Shown here: positions 10,669 through 22,683 of the stretch, piece after piece | How the letters are laid out: the number at the start of each line of letters is the position of its first letter | Numbering within the stretch: position 1 is the first letter of the stretch | Source: Scleroderma bovista | Lineage: Eukaryota > Basidiomycota > Agaricomycetes > Boletales > Sclerodermataceae | DNA: 64,000 nt | Assembly: GCA_037178675.1 (NCBI GenBank) | Contig: JAYMGJ010000235.1 | Span: 85,336-149,335, forward strand | Reading direction: 5' to 3' | Notes under the pieces: model-generated | The model's database searches: none | Told to the model about the DNA's origin: nothing | The model's input: only the letters and a program-made list of their open reading frames with translations | Made by a program: the position numbers and the translations under genes

Positions 10669-12716
10669 TCAAACCTCATTATCAGCGTCATAGATATCTG
10701 TGCAGGAAAAAATATTAGCATAACAGCATAGCGTCACATCCATCACCGCAACTCACCGATCGGCGATTTAAAACCTCGGATCTGCGAGAAATTACATTTA
10801 AAAAAAAAAAGGACCCGACGAAGTGGATAACGGCACTTACATATGGATGCAAACCAGGTGAATCCGAATGCGATCCCACAAGACCCTTGAGGCGCTCGTC
10901 AAAGAGGTACGGTGCAGATGACCTGTTTGCACCAGATGCTTCCGCGCGATGTGGGTCCCACACTCGCATGCGTACGTGACCGTCATACGAGTGTGGACGA
11001 GGAGGATTCGATGGGTCCTCAGGCTCGTAGTCCGGTGATGCGTCTTGATGGGAATCTACAGACGAGCTGGGTGTTGGATGTAGCGAATGCTTGGCAACGG
11101 CGCATTCGGGGTAGTGGACAGGTACCTGCCGGAACTCTGTGGAAGGTGATGCGGGTGTCTTTACAGCTGTAACGGCAGGGGATGTTATGGTATAACCCAG
11201 CTCCGTAATCAACGAACGAGGGAAAAAAACCTGTTGCAAGGCACGTCGGCCATGGCGAAGATTCATAAACTGACTATCACTCACAAGAAGGGTTATGCCA
11301 GATGATACGAAGCAGCTAACTCCTCCGAGAATTAAAAGAAAGTCTAGATTTCTTTTCAGCGATATAAAGCCGCGGTGCGTTTCATACCCGTACCTGACCA
11401 AAATCTTGGGGATAGCCGAGGATGTCAATGCCGCGCAGATAAGCACAATTCAACGATCCACTTACGCACTCAAGTTGACTGGATGTAAGCCTTGGATGCC
11501 GTCGATGCCCAGCGTGAGCAGCGGAATCGTGAAAAGGAAGCGAAAGATAACACGAGCACACTAATTCGGCGTTCAGTGCGTCGAGTCGACGATCATGTGA
11601 ATGCCACTGACGTTTAGTTGGTAGGAATAAACGAGCCGGACGATGATATTTGGCGCAGCACCGTCATCCTTTACCCTGTGGATAAACGCAGGAAATCGTA
11701 CGAGCACGAAGATAAAGCTAAGGGTCTCGATCGTAGAAGCTGATGATCCAACGCAAAGTATCCAAGCGAGACACTGCGATGGGATTATGAAGAATCATCT
11801 ATGTTAGAGAAATGTACACTTACCGAGTCGAGATGTTTCCTCGTTACAAGGGCCGTCAGCGGCATCCCAAGTATGGCAACCATAGAGCCTGACGGCAGTG
11901 AGTAGATCCTTTGTGAGAAGGGGAGGGAAATGGTGGTACCATAGAGCCAAAGTTTAAATTCCCAACTGTCGAACCATATACGCGTTCGCGGACCTTGGTT
12001 TTGTAGGAAGAGCCAAAAAGTCAATTCTGTAAGGCGACGGTGAGATCCCTAGACCACCCATTGTGTGGTGAACTTGCCTTCCAAATGAGTGATTCTGAAA
12101 AGCGATTAGAACAAGAATGAACGCGACATAAGGTAAACCAGTCACCTACAGTTCGCATGCCCACGCCACGCTGAATAGGAAGAGTAACGGTAGTATCCAT
12201 TTTCTGTGCGGGTGGGAGTACATCTCCAGAGGCCTCGAGGTCACTGGCGGGCAATGTCAGATAGGCTTGGGGAAATCCGCTATAACGACTCACAAGTGCC
12301 TCCTGGGAGGATGAGGTAGCCTGCAGTAATGTCAGACAGTAGGTACAAGGTATCAGATAAGACGGTAAGAGTCACCTTCTTTGAATTTGAATAGGGTGAA
12401 CGCAGCACCGAACAGGACTAACAGCGTGAGAGTTGTTATGTATGTGTACTGGGGGGGATGGTTGCTCGTTCTCATATGGTCGTAGGCGGGGGAGGAATGG
12501 AACTGACGGTCATGACACGCTTGAATGCGCCTGGGCGCCTGCTGGCCTCGCTCCATCGCAGACACTTGAATCGATCGTAGTTCCAGAGGTGAAAGATGAG
12601 GAAGCAATAGAACTGCGGTGGTCAGGCTGCTTGATTTGGGACCGAGAGAGCGAGACACTCACCAGACAGGACAGCACGGACCACAGAAGGAACGCGGTGG
12701 GCGACCCACCAGCCAT
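10669..12716 (-). CDS. Conserved basidiomycete multi-pass membrane protein (14 exons, 429 aa)
   Basis: Function unknown; a family I recognise from many basidiomycete genomes with hydrophobic helices and a disordered C-tail. Minus exons: 12716-12663, 12612-12508, 12448-12376, 12320-12294, 12243-12150, 12094-12078, 12026-11940, 11888-11824, 11773-11612, 11560-11466, 11351-11285, 11230-10841, 10781-10757, 10697-10669 (1290 nt, phases consistent). Landmarks: AFLLWSVLSCLFYCFLIFHL (first membrane segment), DRFKCLRW, ITTLTLLVLFGAAF, HRKWILPLLFLFSVAWA, ITHLEELTFWLF, GMPLTALVTR, IFRFLFTIPLLTLGIDGI and CFVSSGITLL, about seven membrane helices. A soluble Ser/Pro/His-rich tail (about residues 285-410) follows, ending IRGFKSPIDIYDADNEV. 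The intron after 12078 uses a GC donor (G|GCAAGT). No catalytic motif is visible. Confidence 0.8.
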
Positions 12717-15052
12717 GGCTTTCGCAGAGGGAGAGGGGGAAAAGAAGGAGCGAAAGCGAGGGACTAAAAGCCAGACTGCGAGCGGAGAAATATATACTCA
12801 AGGAAAAAAAGTCTTCCCACTGGAACCAGCGGCGGTTTTACTCTCGGGAAGGTACACAGGTCCATGAACTCTTCTTTTTTACGGCAAGATGCGAACATCG
12901 TCGTCATCCCGGGCACTTTGTACTCCTCAGCACTTGGCCCTCGAGTGTTCGACTCTCCGTTTGCCAAGGGCCAGTTCGCTTTGCCGTCCGTTGGAATGCA
13001 GAACGACCCGATCGCACATTGAGCTTGCTAATGTACATACTCGATTCATTCTTCGAAGCAGTGGTAATAGTAATGGACTGCCTCATTCGCACGCTTCGTC
13101 GGGTCGCCCATGTTTTACAAAATTTCTGGAGAGTCGTCCGAAGGCGAAGTCGACTAACACGAGCAGCTTATGTTATTAGTCGACTTCGCCTTCGGATATC
13201 TGGGAGGCTCCCGGATCTTTGTGATCCGGCATCTCCACACTCCGCAAAATGCACTCGCCGAGGTCCGTCCCCAGGCCGAGTTTCCCGCTGTGTGGATGGT
13301 CGTCGATTCCTCCATTCTCTGCCCAACTGCTCAACGCCATGGTCATGCTTTGGCATCAGCCAAGGGTGGCGTTTTCTTAGACTGGTCATATTAATTCTCT
13401 GCCCTAGAACCTTTTGCCAAGGTTCTGTTCTCCGTCCACGCGGCCGCCTAACGTTCCAGCAAGATGCTAATCATGGTAACAGTAATGCGCGAACACCGGA
13501 TCCCACCTATCCTTCAGTTATCCATTCCAGGCAGGAAGCCGTTGTTTGTGGTCTCCATCATTACTGATCACTACATAACATCATTCACGCCACTGCAGTA
13601 TCAAGTAACCTTTCTCATCCCTATGCCCAGGGTCGTTTCGTAGCCAAACCTTGTCCCCCCCCCCCTTCGTTTTTGTGTTTTTATCGACCACCCGACGGTG
13701 GCGAAATATATTCTGCCTTATCACTTGGCTGTCTCCTCTCCATTTTTGTGGCCCTGGTCACAAATTAACTTAAACTAACCCTGTCCATATTTGCTCCACC
13801 ATCACACCGACCCGACCTTTACTTATCACTTTTGGGTTCATCTGATTGTCATTTGGCGAATCGCGGAGCGATGGTTTCATATACAACGTCCCTTATCTGT
13901 TCAAAACAAAAGGACTGCCATTCCAATACCCTGCCCCTAAACTCCATCCGTAGCCTGTATCTATGTGGTGGTCAGCGCAGCTGTATCATTCTAGTGTGTA
14001 CGGTTGCCATGAAACTGCTCGACGGGGCTTGTGAGGGACATTATAATGTTTCACCACGTGGAATATTATTTGCGCCTCGCAATCAATTAGTTGGATTAGA
14101 TTCCAGGTCGATTGGTTGGAAGTCCATTACCGTAAGTTACATACTAGAGCATGTCACTTTGCTTGATCCAAGTATAGAAACATCAAACAACTTCGACGTT
14201 GCCCCGTTATGACTTAGCACACACTGGCAAAATATATAGTAGTTTTGAGGTGATCTCCGACGGTAGGTCGGGGCCGTCGGATATGATGGCTCAAGCGCTC
14301 AGGGTTAGACAGTGGCTTCCTGCAAGTTGGCATTCCGAGCTGTTTCACGAGTGCCAGCAGTGCGTGTTTCATTGAATCGCATCTCTGAACGGCGACGTAT
14401 GCACTTAACCTCTGAGGTGAGTTCAATCTCGTGTACCACAATACTTGCTCATTTTTTGTCCTCGGCCCTCGGTGGATGAATCTGCTGCGGCAGAGCCGCA
14501 TCGTTGATAGTATCAGCAAGGCTTTCACACGAATAGTCTCCTGTCAATGTTGTCAAATGTCAGGGGAAGCAACCTTTTGGGAGCTTCCTTTCACCATGCG
14601 AAGCGATGCACAACAATTATTCACCCCACACTGGGGGAGGTGTGGGACCCTACAAAAAACGAGTCCATTCCAAAAGTCATGAGATCCGTTAAACTTTCGT
14701 TAAGCCCTTTGGAATGGTGGTGCGTACCGTGTCGAATCCCCAGGTAATAATCACACAATTGCGCTCGTGTTAATACCAATTTTTTCATGCAGTTCTGCAT
14801 TTCAAGTCCTCGGGTGAACTTATCTAACGTCGTCTTTCCGAGCACTTCAAGGCAGGCACGGAATTTCATTGTTGGGTGACATTCAATTGATCATGCGGGT
14901 TATTTTCTTGGTCTACAATTCCGGTTGTTCACTTTTTGATGCTCAGTGGAACATTCGGGCGGGTCCGATCGGACCGGATGCATTGACGTCATACCTAGGA
15001 GTGTGCGCTGCAAAGCTATGACGCAGATTTGCCGTCCTTACAGCCTACCAGG
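12717..15052. other. 2.3-kb intergenic region
   Basis: Short ORFs on both strands (for example + 13019-13567 and 13170-13394) lack family resemblance and overlap a strong hairpin. There is a C-run at 13656-13668. The last few hundred bases should hold the promoter of the gene at 15053. I recognise no gene here. Confidence 0.5.
13137..13196. repeat. Perfect 21-bp inverted repeat with 18-nt spacer
   Basis: The left arm 13137-13157 (TCCGAAGGCGAAGTCGACTAA read to 13157) is the exact reverse complement of the right arm 13176-13196. The spacer is 13158-13175. A second, 7-bp perfect hairpin (CCGGATC, 5-nt loop, GATCCGG) follows at 13211-13229. It could form a long cruciform or RNA hairpin. No flanking TSD was identified. 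Confidence 0.85.
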
Positions 15053-16154
15053 ATGAGCACCCTCCGTTTCATTACTCGTTTGTCTACACGTTCGTCGCGG
15101 CTCGGTAACCCGACCACGTCGCCGCCTGTGCGCCGACTGGCAACTTCGACAAGCCCTCTTTCAGAGGCATCTCACGCCCAGACACTTCTCCAAGACAAAA
15201 AGCATGGTCTAGGCTTCATTCGCTCGAACCCGCGGACAGCCAAGCCCCGGAAACTGGGTGTGACAGAGATTCGAGGGCCGTATTACTCTGCTTACGGAAA
15301 GAGGCACCTGCAAGATCTCCTTGAAACAATGGGGTATCACATTGATGGCTTCAAGTTCGCAGGCGGTTCGTTTTCGCTGTTACCTGAACGTGCGCTGGCG
15401 GAGATGATCGAGCTAGCACATGAGTATGATGTTTATGTTTCGACGGCAAGTAGTATATACACCAAAGAGACAAAATCTGACCACTTAATAAAATGAATTG
15501 TATGCAGGGAGGCTTTATTGAGCATGTGTTAACCCACCCCGATGTGTTCACCGTGGTGGACAAGTACCTGAAAAAATGTAAGGATTTAGGGTACGTACAT
15601 CGCACTGCCCTCTGACCTGTACCTTGAATGACGGTCATTTCTTCAGTTTCGACGTCGTAGAACTTTCATCCGGTTTCCTCTCGTTCCCACCAAACGACTG
15701 GCTGCGCCTTATCGAAAAGGTCCACAGCCACGGGTTGATCGCAAAACCAGAACTCGGGATCCAGTTCGGTGCAGGGGGTGACACCGCCGCCAAGGAACTC
15801 GAAGCCGCGGGGAAAAGTGATCCATTCAAGGTCGTGAGTCTCGGCAAGAAATTCCTCGACGTGGGAGTGGAGAGGCTCATGATCGAGAGCGAGGGGATCA
15901 CGGAGAACGTCTATGAATGGCGCACGGATGTCATCCAAGCCATCCTCAAGGAACTCCCGATGGAACGGGTCATGTTCGAAGCTGCTGATCCCAAGGTCTT
16001 CAACTGGTATATTAGGGAATTTGGTATTGACGTGAATTTGTTTGTGGATCACAGCCAAATAGTGCAGCTGACGTGTCTGAGGAGTGGGATTTGGGGTATG
16101 GCCGATACGTTTGGAAAGGTGGTCAGTTATCGCCGGGAGGGGAATATGAAGTGA
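15053..16154 (+). CDS. Phosphosulfolactate synthase-like (ComA/HSA32 family), 3 exons, 327 aa
   Basis: ComA makes (2R)-phospho-3-sulfolactate from phosphoenolpyruvate and sulfite in archaea; fungal and plant homologues (HSA32-like) have uncertain substrates. Exons: 15053-15445, 15508-15590, 15647-16154 (984 nt). Family stretches: KPRKLGVTEIRGPYYS (about 63-78), DGFKFAGGSFSLLP, YVST|GGFIEHVLTHP, GFDVVELSSGFLSFP, AKPELGIQFGAGGDT, ERLMIESEGITENV, VMFEAADPKVFNWYI and LFVDHSQIVQL, following the TIM-barrel order of PF02679. The Ser/Arg-rich N-terminus (SRLGNPTTSPPVRRLATSTS) looks like a mitochondrial targeting peptide. The first intron starts with GC (ACG|GCAAGT); only this donor keeps the frame and the conserved ST-GG joint. 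An upstream ATG (15029) would add 8 residues. Confidence 0.85.
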
Positions 16155-17128
16155 CGTGGGGGAGGTGCCTTGCATACTTTGTCTCCCTACGTTCCGTTTC
16201 CGCTTGCAAAATTGTGTCTGTGAACTCGCAGGGTGCTCAAGTATGCGGCGAGCACGGGTCGACTGTAAGTTACGGCTGGCCAAGAGATTGGCGTGAGCTT
16301 CGGTCAAAAGGTTGTCGCAAGATTAGTACATAACGCTGTCACGGATTGAATAGACTGCGGAAAACTGGTCGACCTTTGATATAACCCTGAGTGGTAGCAA
16401 TGTTCTCAGGAGCTCCCCGGATCTGGCAAAGCACCCATGGTTGTCACAGGGACGAACCTGCATGACGGGCAGAAGGGTTGACTGGTGTTAGTAACAAAGT
16501 ACCAGACAAATGAATTTTGAAGTTTTCCTCTCACCCAACACATCCGGACAGCGCAACAATCAAGTGGCATCCATGACTACGCACACGGACGCGAATATTT
16601 CTATTTACAACTGCTACCGCCAGTCTGAGGCAGAGACTTCGTCCTGCGTCAGACGAGGAAGATAGGCTCAGCCATCTGTGTAGCCATCACTGTAGAGGCA
16701 GAGAACACGATATATCGCAATGATATAGTATAAGCAATAGCCTCATGCTATGCCCAACGGTGGGATACAACAAGCGTGAAGGATTACAAGAATGAACTCA
16801 CAGAAAAGCTATACACAAATGGCGGCCGAGCCCACTATGTACAAGGTGAATTCGACCTGCTGAGGAGTGATGCATGAGTACAACTGAGGCGGAGTGACAC
16901 ACTAGTGCATCCGAATACAGGACAAGGTTGGTCCCATTTATATCTCAGAGCAATCGCCAGTCATCCGTCCGCTCACCATTGGACTGACACCTGGTATCGT
17001 TTCGATATTTTCCGGACTGTGTCCGACGCTTTTCATCAGTCTTGTACATTTTTCACTCCCATTCATCGTATCATTTCATTTTCCGCGTCCGGAACGCCTT
17101 TTGGAATTCGGTTTTTTTTCGACGTTAC
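16155..17128. other. Intergenic, 3' end of ComA-like gene and noxR promoter
   Basis: No ORF with family resemblance. The part just before 17129 is T-rich and pyrimidine-rich (TTTTCATTTTCCGC, GGTTTTTTTTC), common in front of fungal start codons. Confidence 0.5.
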
Positions 17129-19603
17129 ATGGCTCTCTCACTTAAAGCCGAGCTCGAAATATGGGCTGCTGCCCTCAAAGCGTACGATGAGCAGGACTTC
17201 CTTAAATCACTAGAATTATTCTCGGTGAGTAGCGCCGTTTATTCGGTCCTCGTATCTGGGCAGTCCTGACCTCTAGTACCACCGGTGATTGCGGCCATCA
17301 GCGGATCGCTGACTCGTCCAAGATTCTAACTAATATGGCTCTCATTTATGCTACCATCGGCGAACATGAAATTGCAGTCGAGCACTTCAATTCTGCCACT
17401 AGCCTTGACAAATTTCTCGCTATCGCGTATGCTGCTCTCCCAGCCTTGTGGCGTTCGCGTTCTAACCCCATCTTCTCTGTGCAGACACTTCCAATGCGGT
17501 GTATCTAATTTTCTTCTCGGTCGTTACAATGCTGCGTATGCAAACTTCGAAGATGCCTTTCTCTATTTGCGGGGGAATCCAGCTATGTATGCATTGCATG
17601 ATAACTTGCCACTTCCGTTCACATCTGTTTTCGGGACATAGAAATTACGAACAGCTGGGCCTGAAGTTTAAACTCTTCGCTGCCGAAGTCCTGTTCAACC
17701 GGGGTCTCTCCCAGTTATATCTGGGTTACAATCAGGAGGGTATGAATGACCTGAAACAGGCCAGAAATGTGAAAGTGACAGAGGAACACAACGTCATCGA
17801 CGAGGCGATACGTGATCGGGGGGAAAGGTACACGGTGTTTAGTATCGTATGTTCATTCTCTTTGTGCCTTCCGGCTTGGTGATACTTATTTGATATCTTT
17901 TAGCCCGTTGGGATACTATACCGACCCTCTGAAAACAAGCTTAAGAATTCCAAGGCAAAGGATTACCTTGGAAAGGCTGTACGTTACCTGTTTTTCATTT
18001 CTAAACCTTGCATCTCAAGCTCATGGATACATTGGGTTAATGCAGAAATTGGTGGCTGCAAGCGACGTTAACGATGCGTACACAGAGTTCTCTGGGGTCA
18101 CAAAACTCAAACAACAATCTGACACTCGAGCCGATGCTTCCCCCAATTCTAATCCTAATGCAGATCGCAAGGGCGCTGGTTCCCCTGCATTGAACCGGAG
18201 TGCTACTGTGCCTACACAACGTGCGTCCTAGTCTACCTGTATTTATTTGGACTAACGAACACTTCCTGCAATGCAGGAACTACGTCCCTCGAATCCACCC
18301 TACCCCTGGAGCGTTCCAAGACGACAAACGACATTCCCCAAACCCAAGATCGCGAGCGTGGACGTCCTCCCGCTCTTCGTTACGTCGCTCTACCAACTCT
18401 CCAGTTTCCCCTTCCGCCCACGTCTACGCCTCGTTCATCACCGACCTCCAAATCCTCTCGGACAGAGGATTTGGAATCTACAACTCAACTGCAGTCACAG
18501 AAAACGCAGGCTCCGTCTCCGCTTTCTACGTCTCAGCCATTCCAACAACCCCCACGGCCACCGGCCCGTCCTGCACAATTCACACAGCCAATTCTGCCGC
18601 CAGCACATTTGCTCGCTTCTCGCCGTTCCCAATCTGTTTCTCACACACCATCGAGAGGGACGAAGGCGAACATGGGTGGGGGCAGAGCTGCAGGCACAGG
18701 TTTGGTAAGAAGTAATACATCGACTGGGGTGACGAAGGGGAGCAACTCGGGGATATTTAAGCAAGGAATTGGGGTGGGGATGGTGGGCGGGTCGGATAGG
18801 AATGATGTTCTGCGTTCACCTTTGCAGGACCAACCACGTAAGTGTCCCTTCATCTTTTTCGGGTGGCTTTTCCCCTAGTACTTGAGGTGCTGATGGCCTC
18901 AAATGCCCTTGACCTTCACTGATTAGCGTGTTTGCTGCTTTCATCTGGATCTCGCTTCTGAGCGTTGCTGACCCCTCACGCAGAACCGACGCCTGCATCC
19001 GCCCGCTTTGCAGAATTCTATGACGACTACGTCGGCGCATATACTGATGATCTAGGCTCGCTTGCATACGCGGGGGTGGGCAGTGGCAGAGGTAGCTCCC
19101 GGAGTCCGCCAAGCGTGTCTCGGAGTGGCACGGTCCGCAGCCAACAGACTGGTTTGCCTGGTTTGCCCGTTAACGGGTCCATGGGTAGTTGGGACTACGC
19201 CTATCGGAACGGGCTCTCCGATGGACGCACTGTGGTCGCGGATGTTCCACAGGATATTTGTACTATTCGGGTCAAGGTTTGTTGATCGCATCTTTTACAT
19301 GCTCTGCTCCGTTATCTGATTTTACTTTTTCTCGCCGTTTCTCGACAGTTGTATTACCAGGGTGAAGTCCGAGGTATGACGTTACCCGCAAGCACGCTCC
19401 TTTCTGCATTCAGCGCCCGTGTGGCCACCAAGTTTGGGGTGGCTATTGAGGCGCTGAAGTTGAGATTTGTGGACGAGGACGGTGTGAAGATCAGTTTACG
19501 AGATGAAGAGGACTGGGGCCTCGCAATGGAAACCGCCACCGGTGGTTGGAGCAGTAAAACCGGAGTGGAAGGTCGACTAGAAGTATGGTGTGAGGAGATA
19601 TGA
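17129..19603 (+). CDS. noxR: NADPH oxidase regulator NoxR (p67phox-like), 9 exons, 628 aa
   Basis: Activates NADPH oxidases together with Rac GTPase and Cdc24/Bem1-type scaffolds, controlling fungal differentiation. Exons: 17129-17224, 17302-17426, 17485-17586, 17642-17846, 17904-17978, 18046-18220, 18277-18837, 18984-19276, 19349-19603; the 1887 nt splice in phase. N-terminal TPR repeats bind Rac (MALSLKAELEIWAAALKAYD; SSKILTNMALIYATIGEHE; QCGVSNFLLGRYNAAYANFE; LFNRGLSQLYLGYNQEGMND). An activation-domain-like piece YTVFSIPVGILYRPSE (about residues 170-185) follows. The middle is a long Ser/Pro/Thr-rich linker. The C-terminus is a PB1 domain (CTIRVKLYYQGEVRGM ... LRFVDEDGVKISLRDEEDW, OPCA-type acidic motif). 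The layout and length match fungal NoxR; no SH3 domain is seen, as usual in fungi. Confidence 0.92.
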
Positions 19604-21188
19604 TACAACGGCAGGGTCGCCTACGGCAGGACGCGTTGGCGCAAGACGTACCGGGTCCAAAAATTTTTCATCTGTTTTACTTATTGGGCATTGTGTGTTT
19701 CCTTGTCAATATGTACTGTGCAAGTAATTTGTACGCATAGTAACACTTTTACTGTAACGATTAGTTTAACTTTCGTTTTATATCGATCGATAGCATCGCT
19801 GGAACTATGACAGTGCACGAACAGCATACTTATGTACAAACCATTCTCTTAACTGGCAGCAAGCCTTGCATTTAGCTTGCTTGCACCATCATCCTTATGC
19901 ATCATGCTCTTTCATGGACTTCGCCCAGTCTAAAAGGAGCTCGATGTATCACGTCTCTGCATCGTCGGTGGGTAGACGTAAACAAACTTTACGCTTTGCA
20001 TCTGATGTAAAGCCCGAATTCAACCCACCTGGTCACTGTATATTTGAAATGATTGGTATGGGTGCTCTACGATCGCACGCGCTAAGTAACATGAATCGGA
20101 GAGGGTAGAAAATAGTGAAGGTGATTGTTAATCGATAATCAGCGAATAACGTGAAGCTAACGAAACGAAACGAACAACATGATCAAAGTGCTGGTGGGAA
20201 TGTTAAGTGGAGATCGTGCACTTCCGAGGCGTTGTAGTCCCCGTTATTATGAATTACACCCGCGGACAGTAGCCATGGTTGAGCGGTGGCAATACCTTTC
20301 TCTATGCATAAAATCAATACCATCCCGTCACGATCTCGAATCCGCAAAGTTACATACGTACAATGTATAGCGTGGCGGTATCGCCTGGGGCTTGCGTTTA
20401 GCTAGTGATATTGGGAGTACAATGGTGCAACCGGGGAGATGCTCCGTGATATATTCGAAGACAAGATAGACACCGATCGAGATGGACCTGCCAATCTGAA
20501 AGGGCCTACCCACGAAACGGCCTGCGCAGTTGATCAAACGTGAAATATTCCCTAGAGCTCACAAAGTCTTTGCTGCTATTAGAGTCGTGGATTCTTGTGG
20601 AATCTTAACAAGTCCCATATGGCTCTAACATCTGGCACGTGACCGAAAAGGGCTGCCCTAAACCAAGCAAGCTTGATAAATACTTGCCACCGAAGTCGCT
20701 TTTCCTTAGTGCGGCGACACGGCCCAAATTTCCCCATGTTGCTCATGGCTGCATACGTTTCACGCGGTCGTTTCGAGTGTCAGGCCGTGTCTAGAGTAAC
20801 TCAAACGTCTCAGCACCTTGTCGCGTCTTCTGGCCCCAGAAGGGACTCTTGAAGAGGAGATGGGTCGGTGGTTTGTACATCATCATTAGCTTCTTTGTGC
20901 ACTCGCATTTTATTATTGCAATAAACTAGTTGAACGTACTCCTTCTGCATTGCAATCACTGCCCAGACATTGAGTTGAACTTCACGCGACTACCATGGTA
21001 GTGCTACATACTATCAATGTTCGATGGTAGCGTGCAAAAAAACCTAAAAAGTGAAAGGGGAACCACAAAGTTTCCTCGGATACCTTCATGAAGATCCTAC
21101 CAGAAGAGAGCAGAAGTAACCACCTCATTCCCCTATCATCGTCACCTGCAAAATTGATCTCTCATCCCGTTCTTGCAGACCTTCTTTC
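19604..21188. other. Intergenic region
   Basis: 1.6 kb with only short, family-less ORFs. The first 200 bp is AT-rich 3' flank of noxR. No repeat, transposon end or RNA gene was recognised. Confidence 0.5.
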
Positions 21189-22359
21189 TCATCGTAGCCC
21201 TTGTTTCCTCTCCAAGTGCTGAGCACTGATACCTAACTCCGTGGCCTTTCTTGGATCCACAGGAGCTATTTCGGGAACCATCCTCGCATCGCCCACAACT
21301 TTCTCGACCACTCCTCGGAAATGCAAATTGCTCGTGCGCGGCGAGCTTGCCAGATAGCGCCCAAGAACTCCTTTTGCAGCAGCCGAGCAAGTGGTACTGG
21401 TGAGCAATGGTCATTGTGGGGCGGCTCGCCGTCACCGATGAGCATTGACACTTTTGGGACCTGCCGGCGGTCCTCGGATTGAGTGAAAGACGCGAAAGCA
21501 GGCAATGTCGTTTCTTGGATACGAGAGCTCATGAGGTAAGTCAGGAAGGTGTAGAACGCCCCTCAATCGGGTCTGCTGGAGATGACACTTCAGCATGTCC
21601 CGAGGATCGTCGCTTAGCACACCTTATCCGAGTCTGGTCCATCAGCCTCACTGCACGCAGGACCATTTTGAATGTGACATAATTGGGTATTAAATGCTCA
21701 CAACGGCGTTGCATGAGTATACGGTACAGTTCGAAGGTCTCCTGATAGCGCTGCTGTTTGGCATTGACACGCATTGGCGTATTGAATTTAGAGGGGATTG
21801 GAGAAGCGCCCGCTGCCCACACATCCTCCAGCACAGATCGGAGCGCAGGCGTATTCCGCGCATGAGCGCATCTATCATTTCTGCATGCTTTCGAGGACAG
21901 CTGCAAGACCGCGGGTGACCGACTCCTTATGTAGCACCGCTGTGCAGCACTCAAGCTCCGAGGACCGGGTCGCATGTGGATAGAGACAACCTCGCCAATA
22001 TGAGATCTGGGAAAGTGCTCGCTTCCATCTGCCTGGCGTGTGACACGTAGGCTTGCGCTGTATCTTTAACGAGTGTTACAGGTGCATGAAGGTTTGGGTG
22101 TCATAAACGTCGTCTGCGAACTGACGTTTGAGGGGATCAAGAGCACCTTTTTCAAAGAGTCGATGGGTTTTAATGCTGTCTTCCTGGCACGGACGGGTGA
22201 AAATCCATCATTCAGCAGCCTATCGTAGAGCGCAATGGCCACGGAAAATAGCTGCCTAGAGAGCGCAAACCGGATTAAGCGAACGAAGGCCACCCATCTA
22301 TAAGAGTTTACCAGCACATATCTTGGACATAACTTGATATGGCTGGATGGTGTGGACAT
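21189..22359 (-). pseudogene. PPR-like gene remnant (or badly spliced gene)
   Basis: Minus-strand pieces in three frames look like one agaricomycete pentatricopeptide-repeat-like protein. They are ALSRQLFSVAIALYDRLLND (about 22275-22216), SKFNTPMRVNAKQQRYQETF and ELYRILMQRRCEHLIPNYVT (about 21820-21690), VPLARLLQKEFLGRYL (about 21395-21350) and FRGVVEKVVGDARMVPEIAP near the 3' end (21321-21262). Helix pairs such as QRYQETFELYRILMQ...PNYVTF are typical of PPR units. Stops and frame changes lie between them, and I could not place convincing introns. It is probably decayed, formerly an organelle RNA-binding protein. It could still be a live multi-exon gene. Confidence 0.4.
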
Positions 22360-22683
22360 GCTTGCTGTGACCTGTCAAGAAGTTTCAAGTCGGTCGGCAC
22401 CCAGAAGGAGGTTGTTGAGCTGTGTCCTTTGCAACTTGCGCTGCCTTGCCTTTGACGCGTCTCGTGGATTAGACCCATGCTTATTCTCTGGCACATGTGA
22501 AGCAGTGAATGCCCGGACGATAGTAGAGCTAGCGAAGTAAATCTTTTAGTACATTAGCCTCCCTGTTCAGGGGCCACACGGCGCGTGTCACGTGCGATGT
22601 GATTCTTTCAATGCTCTCCAAGTTCAGACCTTGGGCAGACCAAAGACTCCACGAGCCGCTCACCATCGTGCTATTTGAATATC

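Noticed and set aside
12889..13567. Overlapping ORFs on both strands upstream of the membrane-protein gene
   Set aside because: They overlap the 21-bp inverted repeat and each other, and show no domain.
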